Assembly (NCBI GenBank): GCA_021790935.1
Contig: JAJYFL010000007.1
Location: 1-64,000 of the forward strand
DNA from: a bacterium
GTDB taxonomy: Bacteria; Vulcanimicrobiota; Vulcanimicrobiia; Vulcanimicrobiales; Vulcanimicrobiaceae
DNA: 64,000 nt
Direction of reading: 5' to 3'
Below the pieces are notes generated by a model, which was not told the DNA's origin, did not search any database, and saw only the letters and a program-made list of their open reading frames with translations. The translations under genes and the position numbers were made by a program. Within the stretch, counting starts at the first letter, position 1. Each line of letters starts with the position of its first letter. Below, piece by piece: positions 34,484 to 41,984 of the stretch.

Positions 34484-35387
34484 GCGTAGCCTCATCGACC
34501 TCTCCGATTTGGCCGCCGGCGAGATCGACGAGATCTTCGAGCGGACCAAGTACTTTGAATCCACGCGGCCCAGCCGGTCTCTCGAGGACGTCGCCTGCGT
34601 AAACATGTTCTTCGAGCACAGCACCCGCACGATGACCTCGTTCACGCTTGCCGAGCAACGGCTGGGCGCTAACGTCATTACGATTTGGCCGAGCCAATCG
34701 AGCCTCGCCAAAGGCGAAACGATCGAAGATACCGCCATTACGCTGGGCGCGATGGGTATCCAAGTGCTGGTGATACGCCACCCCGAGGACGGCTTCCCCG
34801 CACGCGTCGCGCTGGCATTCGACGGGCACGTCGTCAACGCCGGGGACGGCACGCATGCCCACCCGACGCAGGCGCTGCTCGATCTCTATACGCTGCGCGA
34901 GGAGTTCGGCGAGCTGAACGGCCGGACGGTAGCCATCGTGGGGGATGTCGAGCACAGCCGGGTCGCACGCTCGAGCGTGCACGGTTTGCAAGCGTTGGGC
35001 GCCGACGTCGTGCTCGTGGGGCCAGCCGGATTTCTTGCAAGCGATTTCATGCCCGGGAAGGCGCGTATCGAGCGCGACTTCGATGCGGTCCTTCGCGTCG
35101 CGGACGCGGTGGTCGTGCTGCGCATCCAGCGCGAGCGTTTCGCGACCATGCCGCTCTCCAACGACGAGTACGTGGCCCGGTACCAACTGAACGGCAAGCG
35201 CTTGAAGACGATGCGTCCGCATGCCATCGTGATGCATCCGGGGCCATACAACCGCGGCGTCGAGATCGACGAGTCCGTCTTGGAGTTCGCCGGCTGGCGC
35301 TATGCAAAGCAGGTCATGCACGGCGTGGGAATACGCATGGCGGTGCTCGATTTCTTGGTGAACCGCGACCGAGCCGTCGCGCGCTGA
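34473..35387 (+). CDS. pyrB: Aspartate carbamoyltransferase catalytic subunit
   Basis: Condenses carbamoyl phosphate with aspartate, the committed step of pyrimidine synthesis. 304 residues from TTG 34473, overlapping pyrR by 11 nt. FFEHSTRTMTSF is the carbamoyl-phosphate loop, KGETIEDT follows, HPTQALLDLYTL carries the conserved His, and MHPGPYNRGVEI is the aspartate loop. No pyrI regulatory-subunit gene is present, so the enzyme is probably of the unregulated trimeric or pyrC-associated type. Confidence 0.96.
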   Translation: MRTRRSLIDLSDLAAGEIDEIFERTKYFESTRPSRSLEDVACVNMFFEHSTRTMTSFTLAEQRLGANVITIWPSQSSLAKGETIEDTAITLGAMGIQVLVIRHPEDGFPARVALAFDGHVVNAGDGTHAHPTQALLDLYTLREEFGELNGRTVAIVGDVEHSRVARSSVHGLQALGADVVLVGPAGFLASDFMPGKARIERDFDAVLRVADAVVVLRIQRERFATMPLSNDEYVARYQLNGKRLKTMRPHAIVMHPGPYNRGVEIDESVLEFAGWRYAKQVMHGVGIRMAVLDFLVNRDRAVAR

Positions 35388-35398
35388 GCCCCTTACAG

Positions 35399-36664
35399 AT
35401 GCTGGTATGCAATGGACGGGTGGTCGACCCTACGCAGCACCTGGACGGGATTCTCGATCTGCGCATTCGCGATGGCCTCATCGCCGAGCTCGGCGAACAT
35501 CTCGCGCCCGATGGAGAAGAAGAGATCCTAGACGCACGCGGCGCCTACGTTGCGCCCGGATTCATCGACATGCACGTCCACTTACGCGATCCGGGCCAGC
35601 CGGAAAAAGAGAGCGTCGCGACGGGGACCGCGGCCGCGCTAGCCGGCGGCTACGCGGCGGTGGCGTGCATGCCGAACACGCTTCCAGCGCTGGACGAGGC
35701 CGCGCTCGTTCGTCGCGTCGCCGCAGACCCGAGAGCTCGCTGTCGAGTCTATCCGATCGCCGCCATTACGCGCGCTCGTAAGGGAACGGAGATCCTCGAT
35801 TACGACGCTCTTGCGCGCGGGGGGGCCGTTGCCTTCAGCGACGACGGCAACACGGTGATGGACGCCGGAGTGCTGAGCACCGCGGCGACGGCTGCGCTCG
35901 GGACTCGCGGCTGCTTCATCTCGCATTGCGAGGACGACCGCCTCAAAGGCAATGGGGTGATGAACGATGGGGCGCTCTCGCACGAGCTTGGGTTCGCCGG
36001 CAGTTGCGCGGCATCCGAGGATATCGTCGTCGCGCGCGATCTCTTGATCGCGGCGGCGACGGGGAAGCGTTGGCATATGGCGCACCTCTCGACGCGCGGA
36101 TCGATCGAACTGATGCGCTGGGCGCGCAGTCGCGGCAACCACGCGACGTGCGAGGTCACGCCGCACCATCTGCTGCTCCAGGAAGATGCGATACGCGAGT
36201 TCGGTTCGGGTGCGAAGGTAAACCCACCGCTGCGCGCGGAGGATGATTCACGCGCGCTGCGAGATGGCGTGCGCGACGGCACCGTCGATGCCTTTGCCAG
36301 CGACCATGCGCCGCACGAACGCTCGGCGAAGACGGTGGCGCTACCCGATGCGGCGGCCGGATTCAGCGGGCTTGAGATCGCCGTGGGCGCGTATGCCGCA
36401 GCGCTGCCGGATCTGCCGGTCGCGCGTTTCGTCGAGCTGCTCTCGTGCAACCCCGCGCGCATCTTGGGGGTAGCCGGCGGCACCCTGGCCGTCGGTGCGC
36501 CTGGTGATGTCACGATTTTTGCAGACCGTCCGTGGGTAGTCGACCCGGATCGTTTCCACTCTAAGGGCAAGAACACCCCATTTGCCGGCCGGCGCCTGCC
36601 CCGCCGGGCGGTCGCGACGATCGTGGGCGGCCGTGTGCGTATGGCGGGCGGGCTGCTGCGATGA
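35399..36664 (+). CDS. pyrC: Dihydroorotase
   Basis: Cyclises carbamoyl aspartate to dihydroorotate. 421 residues from ATG 35399, 11 nt after pyrB. FIDMHVHLRDPGQPEKE carries the two metal-binding His, the stretch ending HMAHLST and CEVTPHHLLL supply further His, and ASDHAPHERS has the catalytic Asp. This is the long type I form that often pairs with PyrB. Its stop overlaps carA (ATGA). Confidence 0.96.
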   Translation: MLVCNGRVVDPTQHLDGILDLRIRDGLIAELGEHLAPDGEEEILDARGAYVAPGFIDMHVHLRDPGQPEKESVATGTAAALAGGYAAVACMPNTLPALDEAALVRRVAADPRARCRVYPIAAITRARKGTEILDYDALARGGAVAFSDDGNTVMDAGVLSTAATAALGTRGCFISHCEDDRLKGNGVMNDGALSHELGFAGSCAASEDIVVARDLLIAAATGKRWHMAHLSTRGSIELMRWARSRGNHATCEVTPHHLLLQEDAIREFGSGAKVNPPLRAEDDSRALRDGVRDGTVDAFASDHAPHERSAKTVALPDAAAGFSGLEIAVGAYAAALPDLPVARFVELLSCNPARILGVAGGTLAVGAPGDVTIFADRPWVVDPDRFHSKGKNTPFAGRRLPRRAVATIVGGRVRMAGGLLR

Positions 36665-37743
36665 AACAAGCGGCGCTCTTTCTCGCGGACGGAACGCGCT
36701 TTGACGGCGGCGGACTCGATTACGAGGGCCTGGCGTTGGGCGAGGCCGTCTTCTATACCGGGATGACGGGTTACGAAGAGGCGCTTACCGATCCGTCCTA
36801 TGCCGGTCAGATATTGACCTTCACGTACCCGATGATCGGTAATTACGGCGTCTCAGGTGCGGCCGCGCAGTACCCGCGTGCCTGCGTCGCGGGTGCGGTA
36901 ATCAAGCGTATCGCACGCCATCCGTCTCACCGCTCTTCGCGTCAGGATCTGCCGAGTTGGCTCGTCGAGCAACGCGTGCCGACGCTGCTCGACGCCGATA
37001 CTCGGGCGATCGCGATTGCGTTACGCGAGCATGGGACGATCTGGGCCGCGCTCGCGGTGGGGGATGCGGCGCTTGCCTCCGCCGAAGCGCGCCTGACGGC
37101 GTTCGCGCGCAGCGCTACGACCAAAGACCTCGTGGCCGGCGTTGCGGCGCGCGCGCAGCGCAGGGAGGGGCCGCCCGATGCGCCGCGCGTGGTGCTGATC
37201 GACTGCGGCGTCAAGCGCGCCATCCTGCGCGACCTCGAGGCCCTTGGGGTTGGCGTCACCGTCGTGCCGTACGATGCGACGGCGCAGGAGATTATGTTGC
37301 ACGAGCCGCAGGCGGTCTTCATCTCCCCCGGGCCGGGAGACCCGACCGATCTCCCGCAGACCATCGAAACGCTGCGTGCGCTGCTCGGAAAGCGGCCGCT
37401 CTTCGGCGTCTGCCTCGGCCACCAACTCATTGCGATCGCTTGCGGAGCCTCAACGTTCAAACTACCGTACGGACACCGCGGCGGCAATCATCCCGTCAAA
37501 GACCTGCTGCGCGGCGACGTCATCATAACGGCGCACAATCATGGGTATGCCGTCGACTCGTCTTCGCTGCCTCCCTCGCTCGAGGAGACGATGGTGAATC
37601 TCAACGACGGCACCAACGAAGGGTTCCGCCATCGCGAGCTGCCGGTCGCCGCCGTACAATTTCATCCGGAGGCGTCGCCGGGACCGTCCGACGCGCGGCT
37701 CGTCTTCGCGCAATGGCTCGCGAGCGTGGGCATCGGCCCGTGA
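36661..37743 (+). CDS. carA: Carbamoyl-phosphate synthase small (glutaminase) subunit
   Basis: Releases ammonia from glutamine for carbamoyl phosphate synthesis. 360 residues. The N-terminal domain has FYTGMTGYEEALTDPSYAGQI. The class I glutaminase domain has SPGPGDP, the nucleophile Cys in FGVCLGHQ, GGNHPVKD, and the His-Glu pair in QFHPEASPGP. The partner carB is not adjacent: it lies 8.7 kb downstream in another run. Confidence 0.96.
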   Translation: MKQAALFLADGTRFDGGGLDYEGLALGEAVFYTGMTGYEEALTDPSYAGQILTFTYPMIGNYGVSGAAAQYPRACVAGAVIKRIARHPSHRSSRQDLPSWLVEQRVPTLLDADTRAIAIALREHGTIWAALAVGDAALASAEARLTAFARSATTKDLVAGVAARAQRREGPPDAPRVVLIDCGVKRAILRDLEALGVGVTVVPYDATAQEIMLHEPQAVFISPGPGDPTDLPQTIETLRALLGKRPLFGVCLGHQLIAIACGASTFKLPYGHRGGNHPVKDLLRGDVIITAHNHGYAVDSSSLPPSLEETMVNLNDGTNEGFRHRELPVAAVQFHPEASPGPSDARLVFAQWLASVGIGP

Positions 37744-38633
37744 CCGGGGCGCGCGCCGCGCTGCGACCGCCGACGGCGTTTGCGCTTGCGCTGCTGCTGT
37801 TGCTCCCCATGGGGCAGGCGCGCGCGCAGAGCCTGCAACGGCTCGACGTGACGAGTTTTACGCTGAGCAGCGACACGGGCGCTCCGCAGTTGGAGCGCCC
37901 GTTCCATCTCATCATCGCCGTGAGCGTCACGGAGAGTGAGTCCAGGCTAGATAACTTGGTACTGCCGTCGTTCTTCGGACTTGAAGAGCTGGGAGACGCG
38001 CGCCGCCTGGTGGCCGGATCGAACGGCACGCGTTATCGCGAAACGATTACGGTCGTCGCTCACCGCAGCGGTACGATTCACGTGACGCCCGCCTATTTGG
38101 ACGCCGTCGACGCGCGCAACGGCCGGCCCACGCGTTTTATCTCCAACGCATTGGTTCTCCATGTGGGGGGCGGTCTGGAGGCGCCGGCCGCGGCCGCGCG
38201 CGGCATCTTCCGGCTGTTGGCGGCCGGCGGCGGTATTGCGGTGCTGCTGCTCCTCGCTGGGGCGCTACTGCTCCTGCTGCTGCTGCGGCGGCCGCGAGTG
38301 CGGGCGCAGCAGCAGCAGGAGCACGAGGGCGGGCCACAGCCGGCGCGGCTGCCGCCCGCTGCGGCACCGGCGAACCGGTTGCACGCCTTCCGCGAGCGCC
38401 TCTCGGCGGATCCAGAACGATCGACGGTCCTCGAACTGCGTAGCTATCTGTGGGCCCTGGCGGGCGCCGGTGCGGGCGAAACGCTGGCCGACGTCCTGCG
38501 CCGGCCGGGCGCGCACGATCTCGCCGTGCGCACCGTCTTGCGAGCGGCGGAACGTGCCGCATTCTGTCCGGAAGCCCACCTGCACCGCGCGATTGGCGAG
38601 GTCCTAGCCTCGTTGGAGCACTACATGCCATGA
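37740..38633 (+). CDS. BatD-like membrane protein of the MoxR/VWA module
   Basis: 297 residues from GTG 37740 (GTGA overlap with carA). A signal peptide (FALALLLLLPMGQARA) precedes an extracytoplasmic beta-rich domain (residues about 28-145). One very hydrophobic helix follows (LLAAGGGIAVLLLLAGALLLLLLL, split here by no charged residue), then a Gln/Pro-rich linker and a cytoplasmic helical domain. I infer a BatD-type role from this layout and from the following MoxR, DUF58 and VWA genes; sequence identity to BatD is not obvious. It could be an unrelated partner of the MoxR complex. Confidence 0.65.
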   Translation: MTGARAALRPPTAFALALLLLLPMGQARAQSLQRLDVTSFTLSSDTGAPQLERPFHLIIAVSVTESESRLDNLVLPSFFGLEELGDARRLVAGSNGTRYRETITVVAHRSGTIHVTPAYLDAVDARNGRPTRFISNALVLHVGGGLEAPAAAARGIFRLLAAGGGIAVLLLLAGALLLLLLLRRPRVRAQQQQEHEGGPQPARLPPAAAPANRLHAFRERLSADPERSTVLELRSYLWALAGAGAGETLADVLRRPGAHDLAVRTVLRAAERAAFCPEAHLHRAIGEVLASLEHYMP

Positions 38634-39583
38634 CCGATCCCAAACGTCCGCAGCAACTCATCGATGCGCTCTCGCAGACCATCGTCGGCCAGCGCGAGGT
38701 CGTCGAGTCCCTCGTGCTCGCCTTGATTGCTGACGGGCACGTCCTGCTCGAGGGGCCGCCGGGGCTGGCGAAAACCTTGGCCTGCCGCGCGCTTGCCGCG
38801 GCGCTGGACGGCCAGTTCAAACGCATACAGTTCACTCCGGATCTCTTGCCGGCGGATATCGTCGGCACGCGGATATTCGACCAGCACGAAAGCGTCTTTA
38901 CGACCGTACCGGGGCCGATATTCGCGAACGTCGTCCTCGCGGACGAGGTGAACCGCGCGCCGGCAAAAGTTCAATCGGCGCTTCTCGAGGCGATGCAGGA
39001 GCGTCAGGTCACGATCGGACTACAGTCGCACGCACTGCCGGATCCGTTCATCGTGCTGGCGACGATGAACCCTCTCGATACCGACGGCACGTACGCCCTG
39101 CCGCTCGCTCAGATGGACCGCTTTCTCCTAAAGGTCAACGTCGGTTATCCATCTCGCGAAGAAGAGGCCGTCATTCTCGAGCGCTTCGCCGTCGACGACA
39201 CGCATTTGATCGAGAGCGCTGCAACGCTCGAGGACGTGCGCGCGTGGCGCGCGCAGGCTCGCGCGGTGCACCTCGACGAAAAGATCAAGGCCTACGTCGT
39301 CGACTTGGTCGCGGCAACGCGCCGCGTCGATGCGGCGCTGGGTGGGGCGACGGCGGCATTGGTCGACTACGGCGCGAGTCCGCGTGCTACGCTCGCGCTC
39401 GCCTTTCTATCGCGTGCGAAGGCCCTCATTCAACAGCGTACCTTCGTGTTGCCCGACGACGTGCGCGGCATCGCTCCACTCGTGCTGCGCCATCGCATCG
39501 GTTTCAACTACCGTTTGGTCACCGAACGCGCCGACCCCGAAGCGATCGTCGCTCGCCTGATAGCCAGCGTACCGGCGCCGTGA
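38630..39583 (+). CDS. MoxR-family AAA+ ATPase
   Basis: 317 residues. Walker A is LLEGPPGLAKTLACRAL (near residue 40) and Walker B is VVLADEVNRAPAKVQSALLEAMQE. Sensor 1 is FIVLATMNPLDTDGTYALPLAQMDRFLL. MoxR proteins act as chaperone-like activators of VWA-domain proteins and metalloenzymes. It overlaps both neighbours by 4 nt and sits upstream of DUF58 and VWA genes, the standard MoxR arrangement. Confidence 0.95.
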   Translation: MTDPKRPQQLIDALSQTIVGQREVVESLVLALIADGHVLLEGPPGLAKTLACRALAAALDGQFKRIQFTPDLLPADIVGTRIFDQHESVFTTVPGPIFANVVLADEVNRAPAKVQSALLEAMQERQVTIGLQSHALPDPFIVLATMNPLDTDGTYALPLAQMDRFLLKVNVGYPSREEEAVILERFAVDDTHLIESAATLEDVRAWRAQARAVHLDEKIKAYVVDLVAATRRVDAALGGATAALVDYGASPRATLALAFLSRAKALIQQRTFVLPDDVRGIAPLVLRHRIGFNYRLVTERADPEAIVARLIASVPAP

Positions 39584-40401
39584 ACTCTTTGCGCAACGCG
39601 CTGCTGAGCGGGCGCAAGCGGCCGCGCCACGCCGGCACCGGTTCGCCGACGCTCTTTCGTGGCGACGGCTACGAGTTCGTCGAACTCCGGGAGTACGTGG
39701 CCGGCGACGACCCGCGGCGCATCGACTGGGCGGCTACGGCGCGCACGGGCGCCTTACAGACGCGCGTCGTTCTCGAAGACGTCGCCCTGACGCTCGCCGC
39801 GATCGTCGACAATTCCGGCTCGATGCGTGTCGGGCGGCGCCGGGAACTCTTGGCTTCTGCCGAAGAGACGCTGCGCGTGTGGTACGGCGCCGCACTTGCG
39901 GACGACCGCTGCGTCCGCCTCAGCCATGAGGGTTTAGTCGTACCGCTTACGCTGCGGGGACCTCGAAGCGCTGCCGCTTGCGCGGCGGCTGCGGTTGCGC
40001 AGATGTCTCCAGGCGATCTCCGGCGCGCGCTCGATATGGCGCTGGCCGCACTTCCCCGTGGCAGCGCGTTGCTGGTGGCGAGCGATTTCTTCGACCTCGA
40101 TACGAAAGACGACCGGATGCTCGGGGAACTCGGGGTCCGTTTCGACTGCACGGCGCTCGTCGCGCGCGATCCGTGGCATGCTGGGTTGCCGTTGGGCGGC
40201 TTCGTGCGCGTAGCCGACGCGGAGACGGGCCGATCGCAGCTGCTCTTTCTCGGGGCACGCGAGCGCGAGCGCTACGCTCGCGCGGTCCGGGAACGCGAGC
40301 GTACTTTGGCGGCTCGCCTCACGTCGCTCGGATGGCGCGTCGGCCAGCTCGAAGAAGGTGACGGCACGCGTGGTCTGTTAGGGGCCTTCGGTCTCATATG
40401 A
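39580..40401 (+). CDS. DUF58 domain protein (MoxR partner)
   Basis: 273 residues from GTG 39580. The DUF58 signature GDGYEFVELREYVAGDDPRRIDWAATARTG lies near residues 27-57. A VWA-like fold follows, with AIVDNSGSM in place of DxSxS and ALLVASDFFDLD. No membrane helix is seen, unlike many DUF58 proteins, which have one or two N-terminal helices. Function is unknown apart from its constant link to MoxR. Confidence 0.92.
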   Translation: MNSLRNALLSGRKRPRHAGTGSPTLFRGDGYEFVELREYVAGDDPRRIDWAATARTGALQTRVVLEDVALTLAAIVDNSGSMRVGRRRELLASAEETLRVWYGAALADDRCVRLSHEGLVVPLTLRGPRSAAACAAAAVAQMSPGDLRRALDMALAALPRGSALLVASDFFDLDTKDDRMLGELGVRFDCTALVARDPWHAGLPLGGFVRVADAETGRSQLLFLGARERERYARAVRERERTLAARLTSLGWRVGQLEEGDGTRGLLGAFGLI

Positions 40402-41318
40402 GCTTCGAGCGCCCGGCTTGGCTGCTGCTCGCCGTGGTCGGCGTGCCGCTGCTCGCGCTCGCCTACGGCGCTCTCGAACGCCGGCGAACGGGGCGCGAGA
40501 TCGCGTACTCGAACCTCCCATTTCTCTTGCGGGCGAGCGGCGCGGGAAGCGGGCCCGCGCACGTACTACGCGCCGGATGGATTCTCGGCGCGCTCCTGCT
40601 GGCGCTGGCGGCCGCGGGCCCGCGGGTCGTCGCCTGGCTTCCGGCGAAGGACGGCGCGGCGTTCATCTGCATCGACACGTCGGGCTCGATGGCGTCGACG
40701 GACGTCTCGCCGACGCGTGCGCAGGCGGCGGTGGACGCCGCGCGGGCGTTCGTTGATGCCGCCCCGGCAGGCACCAAGATCGGAATCATCGCATTCGCCA
40801 GCTCGGCCGGCATCATCGCGCCCCTCACGAGCGACCGGAGGCGGCTGCGAGCGGCACTCGCCGCGCTGCCCCCGCCGAACGGCGCGACGGCCATCGGTGA
40901 GGCCCTGGAGGTAGCGGCGCGCGCGTTGCCGGTTCGTGGAGATCGCGCGGTGGTATTGATCACCGACGGGGTTAACAATCGAGGGAGAGATCCATCGGCG
41001 ATCGCTCGTTATCTCGGAGCGCACCACATTCCGGTCTACACCGTCGGCATCGGCACCAATCACGGTGCCGTCATTCCGGGAACCAGCCAGCCTGCGACGA
41101 TCGACTCTCACGCTCTGCGTGCGTACGCGCGCGAGAGCGGTGGAAGATACGCGCACGCGGCCGATGCCGCGCAACTGCGTGCAGCGCTGAAGCGGCTTGG
41201 AAAGACGACCTCGCTCGAGAAGAAGAGCGTCGATGCGTCGCTGGCGGCCGCCCTGGCTGCCGGCGTGCTGATGATCGCAACGTTTCTTGCAGGTTTTGCA
41301 GCAGGGAGATTGCCATGA
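40398..41318 (+). CDS. VWA-domain membrane protein (BatA/BatB-like)
   Basis: 306 residues. Two N-terminal helices (WLLLAVVGVPLLALAYGAL and WILGALLLALAAAGPRVVAWL) precede a von Willebrand A domain with an intact MIDAS: DTSGSM, then TAIGEAL and ITDGVNN. A final hydrophobic segment (AAALAAGVLMIATFLAGFAAG) anchors the C-terminus. This matches BatA/BatB architecture. Its stop overlaps pdxH as ATGA. Confidence 0.92.
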   Translation: MSFERPAWLLLAVVGVPLLALAYGALERRRTGREIAYSNLPFLLRASGAGSGPAHVLRAGWILGALLLALAAAGPRVVAWLPAKDGAAFICIDTSGSMASTDVSPTRAQAAVDAARAFVDAAPAGTKIGIIAFASSAGIIAPLTSDRRRLRAALAALPPPNGATAIGEALEVAARALPVRGDRAVVLITDGVNNRGRDPSAIARYLGAHHIPVYTVGIGTNHGAVIPGTSQPATIDSHALRAYARESGGRYAHAADAAQLRAALKRLGKTTSLEKKSVDASLAAALAAGVLMIATFLAGFAAGRLP

Positions 41319-41950
41319 ACGCCACCGGAGGCCGCCACCCGTCCGGCCGTGCCGCACTTCACGAGGGTGCGGTCGATCCTGATCCGCTGGTACAGCTGCA
41401 GCGTTGGCTCGACGACGCTTACGCCGCCGCCCTGATCGAACCGACGGCGATGTGCGTGAGCACGGCCGGCGAGGACGGCCAGCCGAGTTCGCGTATCGTC
41501 CTGGCTCGGGGCATGACTTCGCGCGGCCCGGTCTTCTACACCAGCTATTTCAGCCGCAAGGGTCGCGAGCTCGCGCGGAACCCGCGGGTTGCGGCAGCGT
41601 TTTACTGGCCGGAGCTCGAGCGTCAGATCCGCATAACGGGGATCGCCGAGCGCTTGAGTGACGAGGACTCCGATGCGTACTTTGCGACGCGGCCGCGCGG
41701 CCATCAGCTGAGCGCTTGGGCCTCGGAGCAGAGCGAGGCGGTCGCGAGTCGAGATATCCTCGATCAGCGCGTCGAGGACTATGCCGCACGCTTCGAAGGC
41801 GAGCGGGTGCCGCGGCCGCACTCCTGGGGCGGATTCCTGATCGTCGCGGAGCGGGTGGAGTTCTGGCAGGGGCGCGCCGATCGGATGCACGACCGTTTGG
41901 AGTACGCTCGCGAAGGCGCCGCCTGGAGGCTGCGCCGCCTGCAGCCGTAG
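41315..41950 (+). CDS. pdxH: Pyridoxamine/pyridoxine 5'-phosphate oxidase
   Basis: FMN enzyme making pyridoxal 5'-phosphate. 211 residues. SSRIVLARGMTSRGPVFYTSYFSRKGRELARNP is the FMN-binding core and YWPELERQIRITG follows. The C-terminal signature FWQGRADRMHDRLEY...RLQP has the Arg and His of the substrate site. It is the last gene of the run begun by valS. The link to pyrimidine and MoxR genes has no obvious metabolic reason. Confidence 0.96.
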   Translation: MNATGGRHPSGRAALHEGAVDPDPLVQLQRWLDDAYAAALIEPTAMCVSTAGEDGQPSSRIVLARGMTSRGPVFYTSYFSRKGRELARNPRVAAAFYWPELERQIRITGIAERLSDEDSDAYFATRPRGHQLSAWASEQSEAVASRDILDQRVEDYAARFEGERVPRPHSWGGFLIVAERVEFWQGRADRMHDRLEYAREGAAWRLRRLQP

Positions 41951-41984
41951 GAGGCTAATGACGTATGCGCAATGGTTCGGCTAA

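Noticed and set aside
34685-35398. Upstream extension of pyrC through pyrB in another frame
   Set aside because: Dihydroorotase proteins begin near MLVCNGR at 35399; the upstream part is a shadow of pyrB.
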